64,000 nucleotides of DNA. It comes from Dryococelus australis. Its lineage: Eukaryota; Arthropoda; Insecta; Phasmatodea; Phasmatidae. The notes below the pieces were generated by a model. The model saw nothing but the letters and a program-made list of their open reading frames with translations. It was not told the DNA's origin and ran no database searches. The translations under genes were made by a program, and so were the position numbers. This document shows positions 11,570 through 23,081 of the stretch, one piece after another (the first letter of the stretch is position 1; each line of letters opens with the position of its first letter). The DNA is taken from assembly GCA_029891345.1 (NCBI GenBank), contig CM057000.1, positions 133,040,163 to 133,104,162 of the forward strand, given 5' to 3'.

Positions 11570-12189
11570 AAGGCCGTGAACTCAGGTACATACTTACATA
11601 CTTGCGTACTTGCATCCTTGTATACTTCACCCACCCTTGGCACCAAATTCGATGAATTCGGTATTGCAGTCTTGTAGGCTTCGGTGCCAGTTTTTAGCCA
11701 GCTAACCACTTTAAATGTATATCTATTCAGACTAAGAATTTGACAATTGTCGAAGTTTTTAGGGGTTAAATAAAGTATTAAATAATATTTACATTTGATT
11801 TACATTAACATTTACTATCTTGCATTATTGTATGTAAGTGCAGTGTAGGTTAGGTACATAGACCTAATACGAATTTATTGCTTAGACCTTTGTTTAAAGG
11901 TGAAACTTGCGGTTATTATTTATTCAGTTCACAATTCTACGTCTGCGAAATAGTAATGTTGCCCTATTAAACTTTAAAACAAATAATTATGTCGGAAATC
12001 AATTGTAACTTACAGATTGCTTCTCAAAATGGCGGCAAATATTCCGCAAATATGCGAGAAGTATACAACTTCGTTTACTTGTATACTTGCATACTTCACT
12101 TGCAGTTCGGACAGCGCTTACGACGTCACTTCCGGGGACAGGTACAGACAAGTATGTACTTCAGGCGAATTCGGACACAACCTGAACAT
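11570..12189. repeat. Region with CATACTTG-type words, possible eroded TIR element
   Basis: The left part (about 11585-11632) is a degenerate run of ACATACTTG/GTATACTTC words. Related words recur at 12060-12105 and, inverted, at 12145-12165 (GTACATACTT versus AAGTATGTAC). This suggests an old TIR element between the R3 and R5 copies, but its ends are not clear. Confidence 0.3.
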
Positions 12190-12493
12190 CGAACTGTTTT
12201 TCTGCCAACACGTATAGAATGTTGATGTTAAGTTAGAAAACTGAGTTGTAAATAAATTTTTTTGAGATAATTTTATACTTCATCTAACCAATTTGTAATA
12301 CAGTTTGATTACATACAAATCGGGAAGAGTATTTTATTCATATAATAGTGCTTGTCATCAAAAAATTAAAATATAAACCAACAGTTCCATCACTGTTGAC
12401 CATGTGACTTTGACGGTTGTGTTCTTTTGGGGTAGGTCAGTGTTGGGTACATGCACAGGAGACAATTAAGCGGTCTAACTCATTTTAGTCTAC
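12190..12493 (-). mobile_element. TIR element family R5, copy 1 (reverse)
   Basis: Read in reverse this matches 40148-40508. Shared blocks are TAGACTAAA.ATGAG.TAGACCG, GCGCATGTACC (GTGCATGTACC here), GTCACATGGTCAACAGTGAT, AAGTATAAAATTATCTCAAA and AAACAGTTCGATGTT. Only the 40 kb copy preserves both TIRs. No open frame is shared between the copies. Confidence 0.7.
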
Positions 12494-12936
12494 GTCTAAG
12501 GGTAAGCTTAACCGATATTCTCAAGTATCTGTTACTGAGACACAAATATTTGTCTTGTATCTGCAATTTTGTGATAGTAAAAAATAAATATAAAATACAC
12601 AACACACACGCGCGCATATATAAAAGACATCAGCATTGATTTAGGTAAAATTTGTAATAAATTTTCCTCTTACGAGATTTTTTTTTCATTTACTGTGGAA
12701 TTTATTTCCGTCACTGAAAAATCACGTTAGTCTTCTACAAAATGTTCGATTATAAAGAGGGAGAGAACCAGCAGAGGCACCTAACAGCATTCAGAATTCA
12801 GTCATTTGCCAAAAATTACATAAAAGTATATAAAGAAATATTGTATTTTATTTATTAGCACCCGTTTTGCAGACTAATTTCCAGGCTATTCCTCAAGCTC
12901 TTGCAAATAAAGCTTAAAGCTTAACCGAGCCGAGAA
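12494..12936. other. Unassigned AT-rich spacer
   Basis: Nothing recognised apart from a short CA/CG dinucleotide patch near 12600. Confidence 0.5.
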
Positions 12937-13270
12937 AATTACACCGAGGAGACAACGCACCGTATTCGTGTGCACTCAGTGTAACAATATTTTGCGTAAA
13001 AACTATTTCTTGCTAGGCATTACCAACACACACCCATATTATCTCTGTTTTATTCACATTATACTAATTACAAATTATTTGCTACAATTTATAGCTGAAA
13101 TATATTTAAAATTTACATTTTATCAAAACTAACGTACTTACTTTTATGTTAACACAGATATAAAAAGCTTGTGATACATGACATATTTAGAAAATCAGCA
13201 AAGCACATCATACATGGGGTTACTTTTCAAAGGTTTGATTCTCAAAGTGTGAAGAAACATCGAGTAGCCT
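12937..13270. repeat. Dispersed repeat R2, copy 2
   Basis: It aligns with 3952-4316: GTGCACTCAGT..AACAATATTTTGC, AAACTATTTCTTGCTAGGCATT, a long AT block, CTTGTGATACATGA, CATATTTAGAAAATCAGC and CAAAGTGTGAAGAAAC. It has one copy of the 31-bp word that is triplicated in the other copy. Confidence 0.7.
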
Positions 13271-13350
13271 ATAACTACGCGACACATGCATCAGGGGGGT
13301 TTACTGTGATTGGGAAAACATGGTAGTGATTAGGGCCATGATTTCCTCCC

Positions 13351-13580
13351 ATGATAACTTCTGACGTGAACTACGATGGGAGAGGCGGAAACCGATAAAC
13401 ACACCGTTAAAACCCCTCGACGCCCCCCCATGATAACTTCTGACGTGAACTACGATGGGAGAGGCGGAAACCGATAAACACACCGCTAAAACCCCTCGAC
13501 GCCCCCCATGATAACTTCTGACGTGAACTACGATGGGAGAGGCGGAAACCGATAAACACACCGTTAAAACCCCTCGACGG
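13351..13580. repeat. 78-bp tandem repeat, three units
   Basis: Units start ATGATAACTTCTGACGTG at 13351, 13430 and 13508, each ending CCCCTCGACG. They are nearly identical except for the length of the C-run at the junction (79 then 78 bp spacing) and a GTTAAAA/GCTAAAA difference. The minus-strand 86-codon frame here is a by-product of the repetition. Confidence 0.95.
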
Positions 13581-13670
13581 AAAATAATTGCAAAATGTAA
13601 TTTTATTTATGTACTGGAAAATAATTTTCCACTAAAACAGACAGGGTGAAACAATAATCTTTATTACGGC

Positions 13671-13914
13671 TAAAGACCTGAAAAATTCGCGTGTTCAATG
13701 ACCTGTTTGCTAGACGCTACAGTCTTACGTATACAAATATGCCGATATCAATTGCACTTTGGTTGTCTGGTGTCACAGTGAATGGTGATAACTGGACCAG
13801 CCTTCTCCAGGAGGTGTCAAACACCGAGTGGACCAATGGCCAAAGTTATATAAATACACGTGTTCTGCATTCTAGCTTGTCTCAAGATGAATCCGCGAAT
13901 TCCTCAGCTCTTTA
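13671..13914 (+). mobile_element. hAT-type MITE with 8-bp target duplication
   Basis: It starts TAAAGACCTGAAAAATTCGCG and ends CGCGAATTCCTCAGCTCTTTA, giving a TIR of about 27 bp (TAAAGASCTGARRAATTCGCG). The flanks are ATTACGGC at 13663-13670 and ATTATGGC at 13915-13922, an 8-bp target duplication with one mismatch. Eight-bp duplications are typical of hAT elements. The 244-bp body is non-coding. The GAAAAATTCGC word also occurs at the left end of the hAT-like element near 61698. Confidence 0.85.
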
Positions 13915-13938
13915 ATTATGGCTCAGCACCACCCATTA

Positions 13939-14262
13939 TTCAGAAATTCTTCGTTTTCGCGTCGTAATTTAGGACTTGCAGTAATCGATGATAATGTAAA
14001 ATTAAGGAAAATTTAGATTTTGAGTTCTGCAATATCTTTGTTCATAGGACTAATTTTAATTGTGTGTTATCTGCTTGTTGTAAGAAGTCGTGAACATTTT
14101 ATTGAAATTCTCGACGTTTTACAGCAAGCAGATAATGCACATTTAAAATTACGAACAAAAATATTGAACAACTCGTAAAATTTAAATTTTCTATATTCCG
14201 TTCATGGTCAATAATTACTATGAATCGGAAATTATGACGCGAAATGAAGAGATTCTTTAAAA
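13939..14262. mobile_element. Foldback (near-full palindrome) element
   Basis: The left arm (CAGAAATTCTTCG, TTTTCGCGTCGTAATTT ... TTATCTGCTTGTTGTAAGA) is matched in reverse by the right arm (TTACAGCAAGCAGATAATG ... AATTATGACGCGAAATGAAG). The palindrome runs almost to the centre near 14100 with arms of about 160 bp. It is non-coding. No counterpart was seen in the window. Confidence 0.8.
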
Positions 14263-15184
14263 CTGGTGAAGGCGAGTATTAAAAGGGTGTTTTTAACACT
14301 AGAAGAGAAAAGTGTGCGGGGAAAGGGGGCGGGGGGCCTTTTCTTCCTTTTCATTCATGATGAAAATTTTTCTTTGTAACCAGAGGGATGGGAGGTACCA
14401 CATCCCAGGTGGAGGGGGAATGCGCAGTTAGGCACGAACAGTGTAATAACACAGAACAATAAACACAATAAATAAAATAAAATATGTTATAGTGTTTCTG
14501 TGCTTGTAGATGGCTGGAATACATGTATGTTGTGATACATACTATCTTGTTTAACTATCCATCCCCCCCGCCACGCTCTTGTCAAGTAACTAGGCACGTG
14601 TCACACTTCAGGCGACCACAGCGATCAATCGCGAGGTCTTGACTTAAGTTTGTAGAGCAGTAGCTGCCAACTACAGCACAACCCACACAACGCCGTACAC
14701 AGGCAGGCCTACCTTTCTCTGCCCAAATTAATAAAAAGGACTAACAAATATTTCAATATGGAAAATTGGAAACTCCCTCCCCCCCCCCCCCTTACACTTG
14801 TTAAATTGAAATGCGAACCGACTTATCACAAAATGGCTTCACTTAGGCATAGAAAATTTAAATGTCGAAACATTTTTATTTTACTCCGTGTACTGATTTT
14901 CAGTGAATCAAATTGATGACTTTTTCATTACCTTTTTCACTACATTTTCTGTTACATTAATGACTTCTCGACAGCACGTTGCACAATTACAACCGTTATA
15001 GGTGCACAAATTAAATTGTCCGTGAGTGTATAACACATGTTGATGGGTGCATGATCGTAAAAAAAATACTCTATGGTTCCATCCTTCACCAATTAGCTTG
15101 GAACATCAATGTCAATCGACAAAGACCTGGACATTAGACTGATTGAAACAAAAAAGAAAATTGTATGACCACCCCCCCCCCCCC
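14263..15184. other. Unassigned intergenic DNA
   Basis: Nothing recognised. G/C runs occur near 14324-14337 and 14777-14791. Confidence 0.5.
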
Positions 15185-15715
15185 TCCCACTCAATCTCAT
15201 TACTTTTTCATGCTTCCATATGACCCTCTGCTCAATTTCATTACTTGTTTTGGGTTTCATAACCACCGGCTAGATTTCATAACTTTTTGTGACTTTCATT
15301 ACCACCTGCTCAATCTCATTACTTTCTTTACTACCTGCTCAGTTTCATTACTTTCTCATGATTTCCATGACCAATTGCTCAATTTAATTACTTTCGCATG
15401 TCTTTCATGACCACCTGCTTAATTTAATTACTTTCTCGTGTATTCCATGACCACTTGTTCAATTCCATTATTTTATCATGACTTCCACGAACACCTGCTC
15501 AATTTAAATACATTCTCATGTATTTCAGGACCATCTGCCAAATTTAATTACTTCCTCATGTCTTTCACGACAACCTGCTCAATTTCATTACTTTCTCATG
15601 ACTTCGATGACAACTTGCTCAAATTAATTACTTTCTCGTGTCTTTCACGCCCACATCCTCTATTTCACTACTTTGTTATGACTTAAATGATCACCTACTC
15701 AATTTCACACATTTT
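15185..15715. repeat. Degenerate 40-bp satellite, about 13 units
   Basis: Period is 40 bp with a unit close to TTTCATGACCACCTGCTCAA followed by TTTAATTACTTTCTCATGTC. Units differ at many sites, so the array is older than the 29-bp array. The period is not a multiple of three. Open frames of 81-82 codons here (repeating L-I-T-F-type residues) are read-through of the array rather than protein evidence. Confidence 0.9.
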
Positions 15716-15734
15716 ACTTACTTACTTACCTCCT

Positions 15735-16085
15735 CTTAATGGATGGGGTCTTAGCCTGTTCCGACTTCAGATTTCAGACCAGGGCGAGCTTCGTAATCCA
15801 TCCTTAGAAAGTGGTTTTTCCAATTTACCCTTTTTTTTTTTTTTTTTTGGGAAATTCTATCATTTAAATAAAATATATTCAGTTGTTGTCTAATTTCTTC
15901 ATTCCCTCTTCTATCCTTGAGTGAATATCCTATCACCGATCTAAGGAAATTAAATTCTGATGATTTTATTTGTTTTCTGTAGGGTACTTCATTTACTCAC
16001 ATTTCACTACCATACATCAGATCCGGTAGAGCCATCGTTTTATAAAATTCTAGTTGGGTCTCATCACACATTTTTATGACTTTAA
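15735..16085 (-). pseudogene. LINE 3' remnant: C-terminal tail of non-LTR reverse transcriptase
   Basis: On the minus strand the stretch encodes ETQLEFYKTMALPDLMYGSE (about 16060-15997), then FNFLRSVIGYSLKDRRGNEE, IRQQLNIFYLNDRI and WKNHFLRM. This order (KFYK.M..P.L.YGSE, FLR...GY...D...NE.IR..LNI..(L/I)ND.I, W..H..RM) is the familiar C-terminal tail of insect LINE reverse transcriptases downstream of the polymerase core. A stop follows GSEM in place of the usual tryptophan, and an expanded A-run (T-run on the plus strand, about 15831-15848) has introduced a lysine string and frame change. Everything upstream of this tail is missing, and GC-rich unrelated DNA begins at about 16086. It is a dead 5'-truncated or interrupted copy. 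The clade cannot be fixed from the tail alone. Confidence 0.75.
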
Positions 16086-16720
16086 CGACCTGTCGTGCTG
16101 AACCTGCAGCCCCTCCTTGACGACCTGCAGGCGGGAGACGTGGGGTTGAGCTGAGGGGGCCGCGAAAATAACTGCAAACATTCGTTGGCGGGAAGTGCAA
16201 CGGACTCTTGGCTAGGTCTGACGTCAGCGGGCGGCCACTGCGTTGGCACGGCGCACCAGCAGGGGGCCCGCCCGCGACCGCGTGGGAGGGGGCGTAGACC
16301 CCCGGCCTTCTCCGCGTGGTACCTACCCCCCTCCCCCCTCCTGATTGGTCGCGAGTCCTCCTCCAGGAATAGCCGCGGCGGCTCGCAACCATCCTCCGCC
16401 GATCCTTGAACTGCGCCAAGTCCCGGCGTGTTGTCGAGGAGGCGCGGCAAACAGACACCAGCTGTGCGAAGCAGCAGCATCTGCCACGCACACACACGCC
16501 AGTAAATTACGTTTTTTTTATTCTCTTCTGAGTGGAGTAGATTGCACGGATACACTCGAGGCGAAGTTCTCAGCTGGATCTCCGGGCGAGGTCGCATTTA
16601 CATCAAGTCGAGAAGAGGAAGCAGTGGTAAGGAGGATGGCTACTGAGGGATGGGAGACCAAGGACGTATCCCGGATTTTGGTTTCTAGCGCGCACAACAA
16701 GAACAAAAAGGATACATAAT
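16086..16720. other. GC-rich segment, function unknown
   Basis: GC content is visibly higher than the surroundings, with CpG-rich words such as GCGGCGG and CGCGACC. Two minus frames (166 and 171 codons) and one plus frame (124 codons) overlap here with low-complexity composition. None resembles a known protein. A splice-donor-like GTGGTAAGG lies near 16624. It could be a promoter or 5' exon of an unseen gene or simply a GC-rich repeat. Confidence 0.3.
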
Positions 16721-19700
16721 AATAATTATTTATCGCTAAATAAGGAAGCAAATACTTAATAAAAATATTAATTATTCATAAAATGAAAATGTTAACACAC
16801 AGAAAACGGAAATTTAAGTTTGCCAACTGTAACTACCACACGTCAACTTTTTATTTTTTGTATTTTTGTTGCTATCCTTCTTCAGATTATACTCATATCT
16901 TGTTGTAAGCTTTCACCCACGTGACAAGGATACGTGTTTATCTGTCATGGTTGGCAGATAGTGGTCAGTATACAAATTGTTGTTATATGATTTATGGTTC
17001 CTTATCAAACCTTAAAGGTGCTATAGAGGAGTAGCAAGTTATTGATAATTTAAAAATAAGGTTGTACAATATTATTTCAATATAAACATGGCTGAATATG
17101 GGTGGGGCAGCAATACAAATATACGGAAATATTAAACTATAAAGATTTAACCAGCCACATTCTGAGTAAAATCTAATATCATTCCGGAGGCTGATTAAAA
17201 TGGTGAAAGTCGACGGCCAGACATACCCATCTTCAGTAGTCTTCTCGTTCCAATGGCCTGACGACAAAAGACACTGCCCACGGGCTACACTGCCCGATAT
17301 CGTCTGCGTTGTTCCCGTTTACTGGCCGTGGAGGGGGTTTCTGTGATTTGCAATTCCACAACTAATTTCAGCAATCACGGCCCACGTCCTGGATAAATAC
17401 GTGAAGGTGTGATCAGGTAGGCCGCTCAACTAAGGCCTGATCGCAACTCGTAACAAAGTGGATCTTGGCTAGCTGTTAGACCACCTCTCACGTTCTTCTT
17501 TCGTTTTATAGGAACTTAAACACCATGAATGAAGTAAACGACTGGTGATTATTCTTATTGGCAAACTATTTAAATGTTTAAAGTCCAGTTTCTTTGAGGG
17601 TTGCACATGTCCCAAGTTGCCACTCCCTGCAGGACACTGAGCATTACGATCAAACCAAGTGCTTACCAATAAGTATATTTTCTTAATACTACGTATATGT
17701 TTCAATACTAAGGGAATAGTATATCTTAATAAGTATTAATTAATGCGTACTGAATAGCGTACTATTAACGTTGTACTTGTTTCAAGACTAATACTTTATC
17801 CAGTATTAATTCAAGCTCCCCCCTGGATCCGCCGCAGACGAGGTGGGTATGTTATATGAAATTCGTCTTGTAAACTTACCATTATTGGAACATATAGTCC
17901 GCGGCATACATCTGTGCACGCGAGTGCCATTATGCTCGATGCTTGTTATTATGTAGCCCGTCATGGACCGGTCTGTAGCTGAGCGACAACAGAACGGCCC
18001 GGCAGCACATGGGCCGTCCCACAAACGTCCGGTCATCAATCTTCGGCAACAGCAGTGAGGACACACCACCTGATGTTTGCGAGACAGCTGATAGCATGAC
18101 CAGCCCTGCGTGAGCATCTCTTTCCCCCTTGCGATATTCAGCCAGCCTACCCCCTATGTGACTTGACGAGATGTCTGCCGGGCACTCTGCGTACGTCCAT
18201 TTACAACTACAGCTGTGCCATCGAAGAGCCTCTCAAACATCATGGACGTAGGAAGTGAGACAAAAATATTATCCGTGCCTTTCGGTTTGTATTATTGGAC
18301 TTACCGAGTGCTCCGGTTTTATGGCGGAAGACTTACGTGGATGCCAGAAAAGAGAGCTTACAATCGAACATGAATTACACTAATGCAACGCATATCCGAA
18401 ACCGGGAACTCAAGACGCGAATAATTGCTAAGTCGTCCCTACACGATACCCAATTTCTACTACCTTCTGTTATACCCATGGGCACAACAGAAGGCATAAA
18501 AGTTTCTATAGCAAAAGAGAAGACAGAATGTATCTGTTTATACCCACATGTTACCTAAAGTGCTAACAGAAAATTGTAAATGGCAGATATTCCACAGTTG
18601 GCGGGGGTACAAATTCAATCAAATATTATATGTTGGTTCTTTGTGGAACATCCAAAAAGTACTAAGATTGATTTTTTTTTTCCCAGACGACTGCTTTTAT
18701 TTAAGTTTCTGGGTACGAGTACTAGACTATTAATATATGGAAAATTTTGTTAGTAACGATACTGCTTATTTATTCAAATTTATGTTCAACGGACATTTAC
18801 GCTACTAAATAAATAATTATTAAATTATTAAAATATTTATCTTTAACAAAGAATAATAATAAATTTTATGATTTCCGTAAGAAAACAAGCTTTTACGACT
18901 AGAAGGCAAAATGTGTCACAATGCTAGAAATAAGTCTTTTATGTATGTCTGTTAACATTACTTATGTATGTCTGTTAACATTACTTATGCTACACAGCTC
19001 AAATGATCTACTTTAGAAACCAATCGATTTGATTAGTATACTTGCGTATCATTGCTTTTAGACAGAGATATTCTAGGAAAAAAACTTTCAAAGAATGAAA
19101 TAAATTATAATTAGGAATAATGTATCACATAAAATAACTTAAAAAAAATTTTCGTTTCATGACGGATATTTGAACTCTAAAACTATACGAAGCAGACCTG
19201 CGCACCAACCTGTTTTTTTTTCCCCATTGTAGTTGTCGGTGTAGTTTTCATCTCTGTCGTGCTCTAATAAGACCGATTTGTCGTCAGATTCCCATCGCGA
19301 CAAGCGAACTGAAGATCTGCCGCGTCAGAGGCACCGGAGCGCAAGCCCACAACCCTACGACTGCAGGCCTGCCACCTTACCCCTGCGCTACACACACAGT
19401 CGAAAGATGCCACGTGTAATAGCTGATATATAGGACAAAAATCAACAGTTACTGCCTATTTTTTAAAGGTGTGTTTATTGTTTTATTATGACCGTGGGAG
19501 TAAATTGAAACGTTTCCCGTTACTTAGGCGTACATTAAGCTTCATTTTTGTGCATAAATACGTTTTACAGAACTCTTTAATATTTTCGAGAACGGAACTA
19601 TACGGCTTGAGGTTGTTACTCGGGTGTCCGCCATCTTATTTGTCGCAGCTCCGTGGGTATAGGAGACATTCAGAACACGTTCTATTATCGTATGGGGCAT

Positions 19701-19771
19701 GGCCGTGGATATGAAAACTGTTATTCACGGAGCCAGATTCCTCCGGAGAGGGCTGGATTGTAATATATGCG
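16721..19771. other. Intergenic DNA, nothing recognised
   Basis: No gene or dispersed element recognised. A 23-bp direct duplication (TTATGTATGTCTGTTAAC..) sits at 18939-18984. The region 17640-17820 is rich in TATTAAT/ATTAATA words that could pair. Confidence 0.5.
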
Positions 19772-20068
19772 AAACTACCCCTCCCCCTCCCCGAATGTTT
19801 TTAACGATACCAAGATACACATATAGTTAGTTCTTCGTTAGTTATCGTTTGTTCCAACATAAATATCGTTTATTCCGTATTATAAATTACATTTTTTCGC
19901 ATAATTAAATTTGGGTGGGCTAACTTTACACTGCCCCTCCTCCCACCACCCAAATATCCCAAAATACTCTAAAACACACATGACGTTAGTTCTTCGTTCG
20001 TTAATTATCGTTTGTTCCGACATGAAAATCGTATGTTCTATATTATAAATGCAATTTTGTTATAATTA
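19772..20068. repeat. Tandem dimer of an approximately 140-bp unit
   Basis: Unit A (about 19772-19907) and unit B (about 19922-20068) share the order CCCCTCC.., an ACACA word, GTTAGTTCTTCGTT, ATCGTTTGTTCC, ATCGT.T.TTC, TATTATAAAT and a closing ATAATTA. They have diverged by substitutions and small indels. No coding capacity and no third unit seen. Confidence 0.8.
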
Positions 20069-20468
20069 GGAATAGATACTTACCGAGGTACGGTAATTAT
20101 TACGTTGCATGGTTGTTGAGGAAGCGGGGGGAGTAAGAAAGGATGACAGAGACAATCCTGTTGGTTAGCTATGTAACATGCTATGGAAACCTGGACATTT
20201 GAAAAATTGGAATTACGGGGCAAACACCGATGAAGCTTGAGTGAAATGCAAGAAAACTCCCTACGTGATCGTTGTCCCCATGTGGTTGTGGATGTAGAAA
20301 TTTTCTTCGTACAAGTCCCTCACTGGCTTCTAGAGGGCCACCGCCTAATTCTCTTCACTCGCTCATTTTTATCACGGATGTCTCTAACCAACTTTTTGAT
20401 TGTCAACCATTATGTACTCAAGCTTCACCAGAGTGAATGAGAGGACGAGGAAAGAAGGATCAGGATAA
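20069..20468. other. Unassigned spacer
   Basis: Nothing recognised. Confidence 0.5.
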
Positions 20469-20892
20469 ACTCTGTTCGTGGTAAAATGAGCACTTTGGGA
20501 AGCCCTGATCACGATATACTTGTATGCACGTTGTGTGTTCTTCCGCCTTATGTAAAATTAATATTGCCATGGGCCTCATCACTTTATTCATACTTCGGCC
20601 AAGTAAAACTGTGAAATTATTAGGAAAGTTAATATTTTACAAATGTGCTAACTTGTACACTTTGATGCATTAAAATTACCTGAAAGGTAAAGAAATGATT
20701 TAAGTTTTCACAAATGGTTACCAACACTTTTTTATCCGACGTTAAGATATGGAACTGCTTTCCATCCATCGTTACCAACTTTACTGGGCGAATGTATTTC
20801 GGTACGCCCGTTAAAATATATGCAGGTAGGGGAAGTGACATTTTTTTTGTAAGTTTGATTTCAAAATTGCTCACTTTAACGTGAACAGCCTT
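20469..20892 (+). mobile_element. Long-form MITE
   Basis: The left TIR is diverged (CTGTTCGTGGTAAAATGAG). The interior keeps ATACTTGTATGCACGTTGTG, TTCTTCCGCCTTATG, a CACTTTTTTATCCGACG block and GATTTCAAAATTGCTCAC, closing with GTGAACAGCC. It is full-length and non-coding. Confidence 0.87.
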
Positions 20893-22660
20893 CAGGCAGC
20901 GAGAGCAGAGGAGCAGCGTCGTAGGCCGGCAAGTATGTACACAGCGGCTTGTCTGCGGATCCCAGCAACAGGCGGCATTAAATTATTCGCCGCTGTCGTG
21001 CGAGGAGCGGAGCCAGCGGCGTCCAACACAAGCCAAGCAGTAATTATTCACCTCGTATTTACACGTTTATCTGGAGGGCCAGCTGTTATCGCAAGCGAGG
21101 AAACTTCTGCGCCTCGCGTCATGGCCAGTTAATCACGACGCGCCGTCGTGCTGTCATCAAAGAGAGGCGACAACAATTATGCTCTCGTACCAGTTAAGAT
21201 ACGCCACCACGTGTATGTAAATATACTCCAGGAACGGCCTTTCTTAATTAGCGACACGTCCTGCATGCTATCTGAATCCGTTTATGTAAAGTGAAATAAT
21301 TTGCACGTTTAATTTTGGCCCTCCTTGATGGTGGGTGTACTACGATGCAGTGGGTTCGACAAACCAGTTTTTTTAAAAAAGGGAATACAGCTATTCTCGA
21401 TCTACAAATTCGTGAAGGCTAGAAAAAAGAAGCGAAGATGTAAAAAGATCATTGGCCTTAGCAGATGGTAACCTGTTTAGCAAGAAAATAATGCCAGCAT
21501 ATGTTTGGTGGATATTTTTGATGAGATACTGAATGAGAACTTGCGAACTGTGGAGTTCTTGGAGAAAATAAACTGGAATAAAAAATTTGCTTGGCTGGCT
21601 TTAGAGGAGACCGGAAATTTGAAGTAGGAGTGTGAAGGAATAAATTTCGAAATAGAAAAGAAAGTTCCTATAACGACAATTCTGTATTCTGAGAAAGCTT
21701 ATGGTAATGCAGAGGGAGAAAAGTTTCCCGAAAAACCTCGGATGAAGAAAAGTGTCGCGTATTGGTTGTGAAGAGTGAAGACAATGGACTAAGGAAACCT
21801 CACCGGTGTTCATGCTGAGGATCGTGGCGTGGTTTCGTGCCAAGAAAAGTGTTCACTAATGGAGTAACTTCTTTCACAATTAGTGCTATTTGTTTTAATG
21901 TAATCACGGCCGGATTTCTGAAACATACCACGACTGCTTACCTGATTGGATAGTCAAGATGATGATGATTAAAATTATATTGTTGCTGCGGTATGGAAGT
22001 ACTGTGTTTAAAAAAAAAAAAAACACAACTAACACTTGGAAAATTAGATCACGGCTTGTCTCCAAATGCAATAATTACACTGAAACATTTCTCTAAGAGT
22101 ACACTATTGTAAATGAGGTTTTTACTTCTACACACAATTCCAAGCAGAATTTTGCAAGACCTAAATAGCACTGATTTCTCTGGAACGATAATTCACCGGC
22201 CATTTATATGAAAAGCCATAAACTGTCAGTTTATATGGCTTTACAGTGGACTCGTTAGCGAGTGACCCACCATGGATGGAACCGGGGGGGGGGGGGCGAA
22301 AGTAGGGTATAATTAACCACCAAGTCCATGAATCATAGCAATCTTTCGTCGCTCTAGTACACCACAGACGGGTGGAAAACTTTCATTCAGCAGAAGTATG
22401 ACAGCTCGAGAGAAAAAAAAAACCCTACATGGCCAAAAAAAAAACATTTGTTTAAAAAAAGCCAATAGCACGCACAACCGTATAAAAGTACGATTTTATG
22501 GAGAACGAAGTATTTTTCGCACATGCCATAATTTTGTTCATACAGAATTTCCCTTGTAATGGTACTTTAATATTTTTTTAATTATCGCTTTTTAACATTC
22601 CCACTTCCTACATTACGACTCAAGAATAATTGGAAGACGCCTTCAATGCTGTTATTTATA
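20893..22660. other. Intergenic DNA, nothing recognised
   Basis: The first 250 bp are moderately GC-rich with an 83-codon frame of alanine-rich composition unlike known proteins. A G-run lies near 22285-22297. No repeat from the other families was recognised. Confidence 0.5.
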
Positions 22661-23081
22661 GGTTGTTCACGGTAAAGTTAGCTCTTTAGAAAGCCCTGCT
22701 TAAGATCTACCTGTGTGCACGTTGTGTAATCTTCCACCTTATGTAAAATTAACATTTACATGAGCCTCGTCACTTTATTCATGAGTCCGTCAAGTGAAAA
22801 TGGGGCATTATTTGAAACGTAAATGTTTTACAAATCTGTTTATTTTTACACTTCGATGAATTTAAAAAAAAATAGAAAGAGAAATAAATAACTTAAGTTA
22901 ACACAAATGGTTACCTAACACTTTTTATTCGACGTTAAGATGTGAAACTAGTTTCCCTCCATTGTTACCAACTTTACTGGGCTCATGTCACTCAGTGAGC
23001 CCGTTAAAATATACGCAGGTAGGAGCAGTGACTTTTTTCTAAGGTTGATCTCAAAAGTGCTCACTGTAACGTGAACAGCCT
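22661..23081 (+). mobile_element. Long-form MITE
   Basis: It opens GGTTGTTCACGGTAAAGTTA and closes GTGCTCACTGTAACGTGAAC with AGCC. All long-form interior landmarks are present, including GCTTAAGATCTACCTGTG and ACACTTTTTATTCGACG. Flanking TTTATA and TTTA are suggestive of an AT-rich target but do not define a duplication. Confidence 0.9.

Noticed and set aside
15165-15893. Three plus-strand frames of 68-82 codons with repeating L-I-T-F and S-L-L-S-H residues
   Set aside because: They are translations of the degenerate 40-bp satellite and change content with phase.
16345-16719. 124-codon plus-strand frame as a host first exon
   Set aside because: Low-complexity proline/alanine-rich start, overlaps long frames on the other strand, no recognised domain. 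Only the donor-like GTGGTAAGG supports it.
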